Below are positions 52,728 through 60,558 of a stretch of DNA of 64,000 nt, piece by piece. The notes beneath the pieces were generated by a model that saw only the letters and a program-made list of their open reading frames with translations, ran no database searches and was not told where the DNA came from. How positions within the stretch are numbered: position 1 is the first letter of the stretch; each line of letters starts with the position of its first letter. The DNA comes from Bradyrhizobium sp. 138 (lineage in GTDB: Bacteria > Pseudomonadota > Alphaproteobacteria > Rhizobiales > Xanthobacteraceae): NCBI RefSeq assembly GCF_023074075.1, contig NZ_JADPKT010000084.1, positions 62,001 through 126,000 on the forward strand, in the 5' to 3' direction. The translations under genes were made by a program, and so were the position numbers.

Positions 52728-53384
52728 TCAGCTCTTCAGCAGCGGATTGATCTTCTTGGCGAAATCCTCGAACGAGGTCTCGCCCTTGATCTTCTCGCCG
52801 TTGATGAAGAAGGTCGGCGTCGAATCCACCTTCAACACGTCGCTGGCATATTTCTGGTCGGCGGCGATCTTGTCGAGCAGCGCCTGGTCCTTCAGGCAGG
52901 CCTCGACCTGCTGCTGGGTGAGGCCGGCCTGCTTGCCGATCCGCGTCAGGGTCTCGGTGGTGTTCTTCATGACCCAGTCGTTCTGCTGGCGGAACAGCAT
53001 GTCGGTGACCGCGAAGTATTTCGGCGCGTCGTCCTTGGCGATGCAGCGCGACAGCATCGAGCCGGCGGCGGCTTTGATATCGAGCGGGAACTCACGGAAG
53101 ATGTAACGCACCTTGCCGGTGTCGATGTATTCTTTCTTGATCTTGGGGAACACCTGCTCGTTGAAGGCGGCGCAGTGCGGGCAGGTCATTGAGGCGTATT
53201 CGGTAATGGTGACGGCGGCATCCTTCGGGCCGAGCGCCATGTCCGGCAGTGACACGGGCTTCGCCACATCGCCAGCCGACTGTGCCATTGCTTCGGAGAC
53301 GAAGCGCAGCGGCGAGAACCCGGCGACCGCGGCAAGCCCGGTCAGCGACAGCATCGTGGTGAAGGCGCGGCGGGTGATGATCAA
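52728..53384 (-). CDS. DsbA-family thiol:disulfide oxidoreductase
   Basis: This 218-residue exported protein has a twin-arginine-like signal (ITRRAFTTML, RR at 5-6; cleavage near AMAQS, residue 36) and a thioredoxin fold with the active site CPHC (68-71). A helical insertion follows, then STPTFFINGEKIKGE with the cis-Pro. It resembles the DsbA/Com1-like proteins used for periplasmic disulphide chemistry. It is on the same strand as smc with a 217-base gap, and 140 bases after DUF721. The physiological partner is unknown. Confidence 0.9.
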   Translation of the reverse strand: MIITRRAFTTMLSLTGLAAVAGFSPLRFVSEAMAQSAGDVAKPVSLPDMALGPKDAAVTITEYASMTCPHCAAFNEQVFPKIKKEYIDTGKVRYIFREFPLDIKAAAGSMLSRCIAKDDAPKYFAVTDMLFRQQNDWVMKNTTETLTRIGKQAGLTQQQVEACLKDQALLDKIAADQKYASDVLKVDSTPTFFINGEKIKGETSFEDFAKKINPLLKS

Positions 53385-53524
53385 GGTCGGCTCCCGAATT
53401 GCGAAAATCTCAGCCCCAGGGGGCGATCAAGTTCCCGCCCGGGCGGCCCTGTCGCTAGCTTGAAACGTCGATTGAGGCAATGGCACGCGGCCGGGACAGG
53501 TCCAGATTGCCCGTTGAATGAGGC

Positions 53525-54016
53525 TCAATTTCGCTTGATGGCCGCCCCGAGCCGGGCCAGCGCCGTCTTCAGTTGTTCATCTTCGATATCGCCGAGGCTC
53601 TCCGCCACCTTGGCGACGCTCTTGGGATCTGGCGGGCCGGGCCGCTTGCGGGCCTGGGGCCGGGACAGAGGCGCCTGGCGGAAGGCCAGCTTGCCGACCG
53701 CGCTCCAGCCGAAGAAGCGGTTGACCCGCTCCAGGATCACATCGGCGGAATGCTGGATCTCCAGCGCCATCGGCCCCTCGACCCGCAGCACCAGCGTCGC
53801 CGGCTCCTGCGGCTGGCCCTCCACCGGCCGCGGCCATTGCATCTTCAAGGGCTCGGCATGAGCTGCGATCTCCGGCCCGGCAATCTGCGCCCACCGCGTC
53901 ACCAGCTCGCGCGCCGCGAACCCCTGCTTGGCATAGGCCTCGGCAAAGACGTCATTGAGCAGGATCCCGAGCGGCTTGGCGCTGATGGGGCCGGGCTTGG
54001 GAGGGAATTTGGACAT
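53525..54016 (-). CDS. DUF721 (DciA-like) protein
   Basis: The 163-residue product has the DUF721/DciA N-terminal fold: LGILLNDVFAEAYAKQGFA, LVTRWAQIAGPEIAAHAEP, then TLVLRVEGPMALEIQHSADVILERVNRFFG. A C-terminal Arg/Pro-rich linker and short helix follow. DciA loads the replicative helicase in bacteria lacking DnaC, so a DNA-replication role is plausible here. It is next to a DsbA-like gene and smc, as in other Rhizobiales. It lies nine bases beyond the end of higA. Confidence 0.85.
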   Translation of the reverse strand: MSKFPPKPGPISAKPLGILLNDVFAEAYAKQGFAARELVTRWAQIAGPEIAAHAEPLKMQWPRPVEGQPQEPATLVLRVEGPMALEIQHSADVILERVNRFFGWSAVGKLAFRQAPLSRPQARKRPGPPDPKSVAKVAESLGDIEDEQLKTALARLGAAIKRN

Positions 54017-54025
54017 GGGCCGGAA

Positions 54026-54349
54026 CTACGCTGCCGCGCGGGGCCGGATGGCCTTGAGGTCGCGATCGATCTCGCGCCGTCGCTGCATCAGATCATAGTC
54101 CATCTGCAGCCCCAGGAAAAAGCCTTCCGACAGACCAAAATAGCGGGCGAGCCGCAAATCGGTGTCGGCGGTGATGTCGCGTTTGCCGAGAACGATCTCG
54201 TTGATGCGCCGCGGCGGCACCCGAACGGCGCGCGCCAGCGCGTTCTGGCTGAGATCCATCGGCTCCAAAAACTCCTTCAGGAGGATCTCGCCCGGATGAG
54301 GATTGCGGAGGAGCCCGTTCCTAGTCGTGGTAGTCGACGATTTCGACAT
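54026..54349 (-). CDS. higA: HigA-type antitoxin
   Basis: The 107-residue XRE antitoxin has NPHPGEILLKEFLEPMDLS and the HTH NALARAVRVPPRRINEIVLGKR (about 35-56), followed by ADTDLRLARYFGLSEGFFLGLQ, the HigA signature. It represses its own operon and neutralises the ribosome-dependent nuclease HigB encoded directly upstream. The first 29 bases of this gene overlap the end of higB, so toxin comes first, as in other HigBA pairs. Start 54349 (MSKSST) is chosen; a longer frame begins at 54376. Confidence 0.93.
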   Translation of the reverse strand: MSKSSTTTTRNGLLRNPHPGEILLKEFLEPMDLSQNALARAVRVPPRRINEIVLGKRDITADTDLRLARYFGLSEGFFLGLQMDYDLMQRRREIDRDLKAIRPRAAA

Positions 54350-54605
54350 CTCTTGGTCCTCCGTCGTCCCAAACAAAGCAGATGCGCCACTGATCGTTGA
54401 TCCGGATCGAGTGCTGACCCTGGCGGTCCGCCTTCAGGGATTCGAGCCGGTTGCCCGGCGGAACCCTGAGATCGGCCAACACCCGCGCTTGATTCAACAA
54501 ACGCAGCTTCCGCAAGGCTGCATTTTGAATGTCGGGCGGCAGTTTCCTGCTTCGCCGCCCGGACCAGATCAACTCTGTCTCGGAGTTGGCGAAGCTCTGG
54601 ATCAT
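54321..54605 (-). CDS. higB: HigB/RelE-type toxin
   Basis: This 94-residue toxin cuts mRNA on the ribosome. It shows the RelE/HigB fold: MIQSFANSETELIWSGRRSR, ALRKLRLLNQARVLADLRVPPGNRLESL and HSIRINDQWRICFVWDDGG, with the basic residues R71, N73 and R76 at the usual catalytic positions (approximate). It is followed, with a 29-base overlap, by higA. A perfect operator dyad lies just upstream (54613-54631). Confidence 0.93.
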   Translation of the reverse strand: MIQSFANSETELIWSGRRSRKLPPDIQNAALRKLRLLNQARVLADLRVPPGNRLESLKADRQGQHSIRINDQWRICFVWDDGGPRDVEIVDYHD

Positions 54606-54612
54606 GCTTGTG

Positions 54613-54631
54613 TATAACGCAAGGCGTTATA
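54613..54631. promoter_or_regulatory. higBA operator dyad
   Basis: TATAACGC and GCGTTATA form a perfect 8-bp inverted repeat around AAG, seven bases upstream of the higB ATG. It overlaps the expected promoter, so HigA binding should shut off the operon. It sits in the 83-base gap to the divergent mutY gene. Confidence 0.8.
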
Positions 54632-54688
54632 GCCCACAACGGTCCGGCCGCGCTGGCCACAACTGGAATCCTCCTCTAGTAAAGGCGA

Positions 54689-55789
54689 ATGTCCTCCACG
54701 ATCGCGCGCAAGAAGGAGCGGAGCACGACGGCGACCACGCCATCGGCTCGCCCCTCATTGCTGCTGGCCTGGTATGACCGCCACCGCCGCCGATTGCCCT
54801 GGCGCGCGGCGCCCGGAGAGGCATCGGATCCTTACCGCGTCTGGCTATCGGAGATCATGCTGCAGCAGACCACAGTGAAGGCGGTCGGGCCCTATTTCGA
54901 AAAATTCGTCGCGCGTTGGCCTGACGTCACAGCATTGGGAAACGCCTCGCAGGATGACGTGCTGCGGATGTGGGCCGGGCTCGGCTATTACTCCCGCGCA
55001 CGCAACCTCTATGCCTGCGCAATTGCCGTGGCGCGCGACCATGGCGGCGTCTTTCCCGATACGGAGGAGGGCCTGCGCGCGCTGCCGGGGATCGGGCCCT
55101 ACACGGCGGCGGCGATCGCGGCGATCGCCTTCGACCGCCGCACCATGCCGGTCGATGGCAACATCGAGCGCGTGGTGTCGCGGCTGTTTGCGGTCGAAGA
55201 GGAGCTGCCGCAAGCGAAGCCGCGGATCCAGCAACTGGCGGCGACTCTGCTTGCCGATACGCGCGCCGGCGACAGCGCACAGGCGCTGATGGATCTCGGC
55301 GCCTCGATCTGCACCCCGAAGAAGCCGGCCTGCTCGCTGTGCCCGCTGAACGACGATTGCATCGCGCGCGCGCAAGGCACGCAGGAGAGCTTTCCGCGCA
55401 AGGCGCCGAAGAAGAGCGGCACGTTGCGGCGCGGCGCCGCCTTCGTCGTCACCCGCGGCGGCGAGCTGCTCGTGCGCTCGAGGCCCGAAAAGGGTCTGCT
55501 CGGCGGCATGACGGAAGTGCCCGGCTCGGACTGGCTTGCCGGCCAGGATGATGCAACCGCAAAGCAGCAGGCACCGAAGCTGAAGGGTTTGTCGCGCTGG
55601 CAGCGCAAAGTGGGTGTCGTCACCCACGTCTTCACCCATTTTCCGCTCGAGCTCGTGGTCTATACGGCGAAGGCGGAGGCGGGCACGAGTACGCCTGACG
55701 GCATGCGCTGGGTGCCGACCGCGACTCTTGCCGGAGAAGCGCTGCCCAACGTCATGCGCAAGGTCATTGCGCACGCGCTGGACCTTTGA
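54689..55789 (+). CDS. mutY: A/G-specific adenine DNA glycosylase
   Basis: This 366-residue repair enzyme removes adenine mispaired with 8-oxoguanine. LPWRAAPGEASDPYRVWLSE places the catalytic Glu near 55 (SEIMLQQTT). The HhH motif is LPGIGPYTAAAI (131-142) and catalytic Asp follows in PVDGNIERVVSR. The 4Fe-4S ligands are Cys208, Cys215, Cys218 and Cys224. The C-terminal Nudix-like domain, for 8-oxoG recognition, runs from about 240 (TLRRGAAFVVTRGGELLVRSR). The N-terminal Ser/Thr-rich 20 residues are probably disordered; a downstream start is possible. Confidence 0.95.
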   Translation: MSSTIARKKERSTTATTPSARPSLLLAWYDRHRRRLPWRAAPGEASDPYRVWLSEIMLQQTTVKAVGPYFEKFVARWPDVTALGNASQDDVLRMWAGLGYYSRARNLYACAIAVARDHGGVFPDTEEGLRALPGIGPYTAAAIAAIAFDRRTMPVDGNIERVVSRLFAVEEELPQAKPRIQQLAATLLADTRAGDSAQALMDLGASICTPKKPACSLCPLNDDCIARAQGTQESFPRKAPKKSGTLRRGAAFVVTRGGELLVRSRPEKGLLGGMTEVPGSDWLAGQDDATAKQQAPKLKGLSRWQRKVGVVTHVFTHFPLELVVYTAKAEAGTSTPDGMRWVPTATLAGEALPNVMRKVIAHALDL

Positions 55790-55857
55790 TCAGGCCATCC
55801 TCCTGACAGCACGCTGGCAGCAGCGCTGGGCTAGGGAATTGCGAAACGGAGCTGCCA

Positions 55858-56277
55858 ATGGTCAAGACCGCACTCGACAACTTTCCACGGCCGCCCTGCG
55901 CCGAACTGCTCGGCTGGCGCCTGCTCGATGCCCGTCCGGAGGAGGGCTGGATCAAGCTCGCCTTCGAGGGCAAGCCGGAGTTCTGCAATCCGGCGGGCTT
56001 CATCCAGGGTGGCATGCTCTCGGCCATGCTCGACGACACCATGGGCCCGGCGGTGCTGGTGATGAGCGAGGGCCGGCTCTACACCACGACCATCAGCATG
56101 ACCGTGAATTTCCTCTGCCCCGCAAGGCCCGGACCGATCGTCGGCGAGGCCAAGGTGACGCAGCTCGGCAAGACCATTGCGTTCGTCGAGGGCAAGCTGA
56201 TGGCGGAGGACGGCACGGTGCTGGCGACGGCAAGCGCGAGCGAGCGATTGCTGGAGGCGGCGAGGGTGGTCAAGTAA
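55858..56277 (+). CDS. PaaI-type hotdog-fold thioesterase
   Basis: The 139-residue product has the hotdog helix and loop FCNPAGFIQGGMLSAMLDDTMGPAV (about 41-65), with the likely catalytic Asp/Gly in GGMLSAMLDD, then SMTVNFLCPARPGPIVGEAKV and IAFVEGKLMAEDG. This resembles the PaaI/YdiI acyl-CoA thioesterase family. The substrate is unknown. The ATG at 55858 follows GGAGCTGCCA. It is monocistronic after mutY with a 68-base gap. Confidence 0.9.
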   Translation: MVKTALDNFPRPPCAELLGWRLLDARPEEGWIKLAFEGKPEFCNPAGFIQGGMLSAMLDDTMGPAVLVMSEGRLYTTTISMTVNFLCPARPGPIVGEAKVTQLGKTIAFVEGKLMAEDGTVLATASASERLLEAARVVK

Positions 56278-56394
56278 GCAGCTCGCCGCACATTCCTCTT
56301 CCCTTCTCCCTTCATGTCCGCCGAAGCCTTGGCCAGCGGAACTGCCCTCTCCCGCAAGCGGCGAGGCACATCAACGCGCACCGCTTCGAGAGCA

Positions 56395-57675
56395 TCACGT
56401 CCCGGACAGCCGTGCGTCCTTGCTGACGATCGGTGGCTTGGCGTTCAGCGCCTCCACCTGGAATCCCGCGACGCGCTTGTAGTTCGCGGCGATGTCCTCC
56501 AGCTCCTGCTGCGACAGCACGTCGGTCACGACCTTATACCCGTCGGGCGCGCGCTCCTCGACCAGCTGCATCACCTGCTCCGGGCCGTTCTTGCGGTTGA
56601 GCAGGACGAGGTCGGTGGTCGCGGGCCGGCGCTCGGCCTCATAGGCGAGCAGCGCCGCCGTCGTTGGTCCATGTGCGAGAATCTCGCGGGTGATGGTGCG
56701 GGCATCGAGGATCGCCTGCGAGGCGCCATTCGATCCGATCGGGTACATCGGGTGCGCGGCATCGCCCATCAGCGTGACCTTGCCGAAGGTCCATTGCGAG
56801 ACCGGATCGCGGTCCACCAGCGGATATTCATAGGCGTGCGGACAGTTCTTGATCAGGCCGGGCACGTCGAGCCAGTCAAACTGCCAGCTCTCGAACCAGG
56901 GCAGAAACTCCTCCAGCCGCGCGGTGCGGTTATAATCCTCACGCCGCCACTGATAGGTCGGCGGCATGTGGCGCTCGGCGACCCAGTTGATCAAATGGTT
57001 GCCGGACGCGTCCGGGGTCTTGCTGATCGGATAGCAGACGAATTTCAGGATCTCGTGGCCGGCCATGATCATGGTGCGGCCGGTGAGGAAGGCTTTTGCC
57101 GGCGTGACGCCGCGCCAGAGGATGCGGCCGTTCCAGATCGGCGGGCCCTCATTAGGATAGAGCTTTTCGCGCGCGGCGGAATGGATGCCGTCGGCGGCGA
57201 TCAGGATCGCGCCGTCATACGTCCCCGCGGCCTTGCCGGTTGCCCTGTCGATGAAGTCGGCGCGGATGCCCTCGGCCGTCTCGGTCCAGCCGGTCAGATG
57301 GTGGCTGGTGAGGATGTTGTCGCGGCCGAGCCGCTCGACCGCGGTGTCGAGCAGGAGCTGCTGCAGGGTGCCGCGATGGATCGAGAATTGCGGCCATTTG
57401 TAGCCGGCTTCCAACCCGCGCGGCTCGCTCCAGATCGGTTTGCCGTGCTTGGAGAAATAGGCGAGTTCGTGCGTCCGCACGCCGGCGGCGTCCAACTTGT
57501 CCATCAGGCCGAGCTCGATCAGCTCGCGCACCGCATGCGGCAGCACGTTGATGCCGACGCCGAGCGGCTTCAGCTCAGTGACGCTCTCGAACACTTTTAC
57601 GGGAACGCCGATTCCGTGCAGGCTGAGCGCAAGCGTCAGCCCGCCGATGCCGCCACCGGCGATGAGTACCGTCAT
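56395..57675 (-). CDS. FAD-dependent aromatic-ring hydroxylase (salicylate/3-hydroxybenzoate type)
   Basis: The 426-residue flavoprotein has the FAD-binding Rossmann motif GGGIGGLTLALSL (7-19), a DG motif region (ILIAADGIHSAAREK) and the second FAD motif GDAAHPMYPIGSNGASQAI (near 307-325). This is the layout of class A flavoprotein monooxygenases. The substrate might be a hydroxybenzoate, but the neighbours do not define a pathway. The true start at 57675 (MTVLIAGG) gives the standard N-terminus; the frame continues upstream to 58362 across another gene and is not coding there. Confidence 0.88.
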   Translation of the reverse strand: MTVLIAGGGIGGLTLALSLHGIGVPVKVFESVTELKPLGVGINVLPHAVRELIELGLMDKLDAAGVRTHELAYFSKHGKPIWSEPRGLEAGYKWPQFSIHRGTLQQLLLDTAVERLGRDNILTSHHLTGWTETAEGIRADFIDRATGKAAGTYDGAILIAADGIHSAAREKLYPNEGPPIWNGRILWRGVTPAKAFLTGRTMIMAGHEILKFVCYPISKTPDASGNHLINWVAERHMPPTYQWRREDYNRTARLEEFLPWFESWQFDWLDVPGLIKNCPHAYEYPLVDRDPVSQWTFGKVTLMGDAAHPMYPIGSNGASQAILDARTITREILAHGPTTAALLAYEAERRPATTDLVLLNRKNGPEQVMQLVEERAPDGYKVVTDVLSQQELEDIAANYKRVAGFQVEALNAKPPIVSKDARLSGT

Positions 57676-57801
57676 GACAAATTCCCCCTCCGATCGACGC
57701 GTCTTCGCATGGCCGGGCGGCGGTGGGCAACTGCGAAGAGGTCGCCTATGGACGGCGCGGCGAGGGGCCGTTAACCTCTGCTTTTCCTCATGAGGTCCAC
57801 C

Positions 57802-58422
57802 ATGCTCAAGCTCTACTACGCCACCGGCACCTGCGCGCTCGCCACCTACGTCACGCTGGAGGAGGCCGGCGCCGATTACACGGCCGAACGGCTGAGCTTC
57901 AAGGACAACCAGCAGACCAGCCCGGACTATCTCGCGATCAACCCGAAGGGCCGCGTGCCGGCGCTGGTGACCGATCGCGGGGTCCTCACCGAGACGCCGG
58001 CGATGCTGGCTTACCTCGCGCAGACGTTTCCGAAGGCGAAGCTCGCGCCGCTCGACGATCCCTTCGACTTCGCCCAGGTGCAGTCGTTCAACTCCTATCT
58101 CTGCTCGACCGTGCACATCAACCATGCCCACAAGATGCGCGGCGCGCGCTGGGCGACGCAGGAAAGCTCGTTCGCCGACATGAAGGCGATGGTCCCGAAG
58201 ACCATGGCGGCCTGCTTTTCTCTGATCGAGCAGAAGATGTTTCGGGGCCCCTGGGTGATGGGCGATCAGTTCACGATCTGCGATCCCTACCTCTACACAC
58301 TCTCGACCTGGCTCGAAGGCGACAGCGTCGACATCAACGCGACGCCGAAGATTGCCGATCACTTCAAGCGCATGTCCGACCGTCCCGCGGTGGCAAAGGT
58401 GATGGCCGCGCAGAAGGCGTAG
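57802..58422 (+). CDS. Glutathione S-transferase family protein
   Basis: The 206-residue protein has the GST N-terminal thioredoxin domain (MLKLYYATGTCALATYVTLEEAGADY, with the Ser/Cys catalytic region near 10-13 and the cis-Pro VPALVTDRGVLTETPAMLAYLA near 55-75) and a C-terminal helical domain with the SNAIL-like FTICDPYLYTLSTWLEG segment. ATG at 57802 is preferred to one at 57790 because AGGTCCACC precedes it. It lies between a divergent monooxygenase and a convergent LysR gene. Substrate unknown. Confidence 0.88.
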   Translation: MLKLYYATGTCALATYVTLEEAGADYTAERLSFKDNQQTSPDYLAINPKGRVPALVTDRGVLTETPAMLAYLAQTFPKAKLAPLDDPFDFAQVQSFNSYLCSTVHINHAHKMRGARWATQESSFADMKAMVPKTMAACFSLIEQKMFRGPWVMGDQFTICDPYLYTLSTWLEGDSVDINATPKIADHFKRMSDRPAVAKVMAAQKA

Positions 58423-58434
58423 AACATCGGGAAC

Positions 58435-58573
58435 GTAGGGTGGGTTAGCCGCGCGACTGCGCGGAGCGCTGTCACGCGGCGTAACCCACCTCTTTGGTTT
58501 CCACTGAGACAGAAGTGGTGGGTTACGCCCAGCGGACTGCGCTTCGCGCAGCCGCAGGGCTAACCCACCCTAC
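58435..58573. repeat. Dispersed palindrome, GTAGGGTGGGTTAGC family
   Basis: GTAGGGTGGGTTAGC (58435) and GCTAACCCACCCTAC (ending 58573) are perfect terminal inverted arms. Inside lies GCGTAACCCAC, mirrored by GTGGGTTACGC, and GC-rich stretches on each side (GCGCGACTGCGCGG and CTGCGCTTCGCGCAG). It fills the gap between the convergent GST and LysR genes. It is a relative of the GTAGGGTGGGC family, with different inner arms. Confidence 0.8.
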
Positions 58574-58577
58574 GAAG

Positions 58578-59495
58578 TTACGAAGCCTTTCGCTTCTCCA
58601 ATTCCCGTCCCGTCTCCAGCATCAGCCGCCGCAGCCAGATCGAGCCGGGGTCCATCTGCGCGCGGGTCGGATGGAACATGAACTGCTCGTCGATCCCAGG
58701 GTCGAGCGGCGGCGTCACCGTGACGAGGCCGAGCTGCTTCGACAGCGCGGCGATCAGCCGGCGCGGCACGAAGGCGACGAGGTCGGTACGGGCGGCGACG
58801 TGCAGCGCTTCGAGATAGCCTGACACGACCAGCGAAATATGCCGTTCGATGCCCTTGGCGCGCAGCCATGTGTCGATCAGATCCTCGGGCTGGCCGCGGA
58901 TGACCACGCCGACATGGCGTGCGGCCAGGAACGTCTCCCGCCGCTTCAGCTTGGCGCCGATGGGATGGCCGCGCCGCACCGCCAGCGCGTCACGGTCGAT
59001 GTAGAGCAGCTGGCGGTGAAAGCCTTTGAACGCGTTGCCGATCGAGATCACGAGATCGATGGTGCGGGCGAATTCGGCGTGGAAGATCGCAGGTCCCCGC
59101 CACGGCACGATGTCGACGCGGACGTTGGGCGCAAGACGCGTTACCTTCTCCATCAGCGGCGGCATCAACAGCTCGACCGCCAGGTCCGGCATCATCAGGC
59201 GGAATTGCCGCTCGCTGCGCGCGGCGTCGAAATCCTCGGGCACGAACAGCCCGCGCACCTGGTCGAGCGCCTGGGCCAGTGGTGCGCGCAGCGCCTGAGC
59301 TCGTGGCGTCAGCTCCATCCGCGCGCCGGTTCGCACCAAGAGCGGATCGCCGAAGATGTCGCGTAGGCGCTGCAGCGCGTGGCTCGCCGCCGGCTGCGAC
59401 AGGCCGATCCGAAGCGCGGCCCGACTGACATTGGCCTCACGCAGCAGCGCGTCGAGGGCGGTCAGCAGGTTGAGGTCGAGCGAATTCAAATTCAT
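58578..59495 (-). CDS. LysR-family transcriptional regulator
   Basis: This 305-residue regulator has an N-terminal winged HTH (about 8-66: LDLNLLTALDALLREANVSRAA, then GLSQPAASHALQRLRDIFGDPLLVRTG) and a C-terminal substrate-binding-type domain with inducer pocket segments (LVISIGNAF and VVIRGQPEDLIDT). The start at 59495 (MNLNSLDL) leaves the 59511-59527 palindrome upstream. The gene is divergent from the NTF2-like gene, which is the obvious candidate target. The effector is unknown. Confidence 0.9.
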   Translation of the reverse strand: MNLNSLDLNLLTALDALLREANVSRAALRIGLSQPAASHALQRLRDIFGDPLLVRTGARMELTPRAQALRAPLAQALDQVRGLFVPEDFDAARSERQFRLMMPDLAVELLMPPLMEKVTRLAPNVRVDIVPWRGPAIFHAEFARTIDLVISIGNAFKGFHRQLLYIDRDALAVRRGHPIGAKLKRRETFLAARHVGVVIRGQPEDLIDTWLRAKGIERHISLVVSGYLEALHVAARTDLVAFVPRRLIAALSKQLGLVTVTPPLDPGIDEQFMFHPTRAQMDPGSIWLRRLMLETGRELEKRKAS

Positions 59496-59510
59496 GAGGT
59501 GAATATATAT

Positions 59511-59527
59511 CATATTCGCTATCGATT
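59511..59527. promoter_or_regulatory. LysR-type operator candidate
   Basis: GAATATATATCATATTC is a perfect 6-bp inverted repeat (GAATAT/ATATTC) around five bases, with the T-N11-A pattern of LysR binding sites. It lies in the 90-base divergent gap, 15 bases upstream of the LysR start and about 60 bases upstream of the NTF2-like start. Confidence 0.55.
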
Positions 59528-59585
59528 TGAAGAATGACGATGTCGCGGCGATGATGTTCGTGTTGCCAACAACGGAGATGCCGCC

Positions 59586-60029
59586 ATGAGCGCTGCCGCC
59601 AACAAGAAACTGCTGCAGGATATTTTCGCCGCCGCCGCCAATCCCGATCCGGCCGCGCGCGACCGCGCCCTGTTCACCACGAGCTTAGCCGAGGATGCCA
59701 GATGGGTCGTGACCGGCCAATATTCCTGGTCCCGCACCTTTGCGGGCAAGGAGGCGATCCTCAACGATCTGCACGGCTATGTACGCACCCGTCTGCGCGA
59801 CCGCACGCGCACGGTCGCGCACCGTTTCATCGCCGACGGCGACATCGTCGTGGTGGAAGCCAAGGGCGACAACGTCACGCCTGAAGGCGTGCGCTACGAC
59901 AACGACTATTGCCTGGTGTTTCGTATCGAGGACGGCAAGATCAAGGAAATCCGCGAATATTGCGACTCGATCCTGACCGAGAAGGCGCTGGGCCCGTTTC
60001 CACAAACGGCCGCGCGCGCCGCGGGCTGA
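59586..60029 (+). CDS. NTF2-like (SnoaL-type) protein
   Basis: The 147-residue product has the cone-shaped NTF2 fold pattern: helix KKLLQDIFAAAANPDPAARDR, strand WVVTGQYSW, helix GKEAILNDLHGYVRTRL, strands HRFIADGDIVVVEAKGDN, YDNDYCLVFRIEDGKIKEIREYCDSIL. SnoaL-like proteins are enzymes or ligand binders of many types, so the activity is unknown. A GGAGAT region precedes the ATG. It is divergent from a LysR regulator, which suggests a small-molecule-induced gene. Confidence 0.87.
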   Translation: MSAAANKKLLQDIFAAAANPDPAARDRALFTTSLAEDARWVVTGQYSWSRTFAGKEAILNDLHGYVRTRLRDRTRTVAHRFIADGDIVVVEAKGDNVTPEGVRYDNDYCLVFRIEDGKIKEIREYCDSILTEKALGPFPQTAARAAG

Positions 60030-60033
60030 CGGC

Positions 60034-60249
60034 TTGAGCGCGATCTGGCCTGCCAACGGGCGGTGCCCATCCCGATTTGCACGGGTCGCGTCGGTCTGGC
60101 GAACGCTGGCGGAGATTGTCCGGACCCGACGGCAGCGCTCTCGCCAACGCTGCCAACTCGCCGCCATGAGCGAGCGGGAGCTTCAGGACTGCGGGATGAC
60201 TCGTTCGGAAATCGAGTATGAGCTGAAGATGCCCACCCGGCGAAGATGA
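60034..60249 (+). CDS. DUF1127 small protein
   Basis: The 71-residue product has a basic N-terminal half and the DUF1127 C-terminal motif RQRCQLAAMSERELQDCGMTRSEIEYEL (residues 35-64; RxELxDIGLTRxDI-type). DUF1127 proteins are RNA-binding or stress-linked regulators in alphaproteobacteria. The start is a TTG at 60034, four bases after the NTF2-like stop; an internal start further downstream (MSERELQD, residue 46) would give only the motif. I favour the longer form with moderate confidence. Confidence 0.7.
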   Translation: MSAIWPANGRCPSRFARVASVWRTLAEIVRTRRQRSRQRCQLAAMSERELQDCGMTRSEIEYELKMPTRRR

Positions 60250-60558
60250 CAATCGAGAGGGAGGGAAATTGCGAGCAGGACACCGGCAGACAAGCCCGCA
60301 TCAGGGCGCCCCCATGCAGGCAGCTGCATGGGGGCGCGCGCCTCGCGCATAGACCTAGCAACTGGCTATAAAATCAGCAGATTTTATCCGCGCCAGTTTG
60401 GCGCGCGCGAAAAATGGGAAGGTTCAATTAACGAGTGTCCCCCATTGTGTCGCAGTGCAGCGTGGGTCGCAAAGACGCGCGGCTGCCAGGGTGGCCGTGA
60501 CGATTTGCCGGAATTGTTCGGCCGCTCGAAGTGAAATGCATCTGGGTGGACAGTGGGA
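60250..60558. other. Intergenic region ahead of the chemoreceptor gene
   Basis: This 309-base gap contains one strong hairpin (60306-60337), a weaker palindrome (CGCGCCA/TGGCGCG near 60390-60405) and no gene I can support. It should also hold the promoter of the downstream chemoreceptor gene, but -35/-10 elements were not assigned. Confidence 0.4.
60306..60337. repeat. Perfect 14-bp inverted repeat after the DUF1127 gene
   Basis: GCGCCCCCATGCAG (60306-60319) and CTGCATGGGGGCGC (60324-60337) are exact complements with loop GCAG, a very stable hairpin. It lies 57 bases after the DUF1127 stop. No U-tract follows on either strand, so it is not a standard intrinsic terminator; it could be a Rho-associated or stabilising structure, or an operator. 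Confidence 0.6.

Noticed and set aside
50402-52750. 782-codon open frame antisense to smc
   Set aside because: Runs opposite to the complete SMC frame with its Walker A and B motifs; the content is Leu/Gly/Asp-repetitive without domains.
57676-58362. Upstream in-frame extension of the FAD monooxygenase
   Set aside because: It would cover the GST gene on the opposite strand and delay the FAD-binding GGGIGG motif by more than 220 residues; the ATG at 57675 gives the normal N-terminus.
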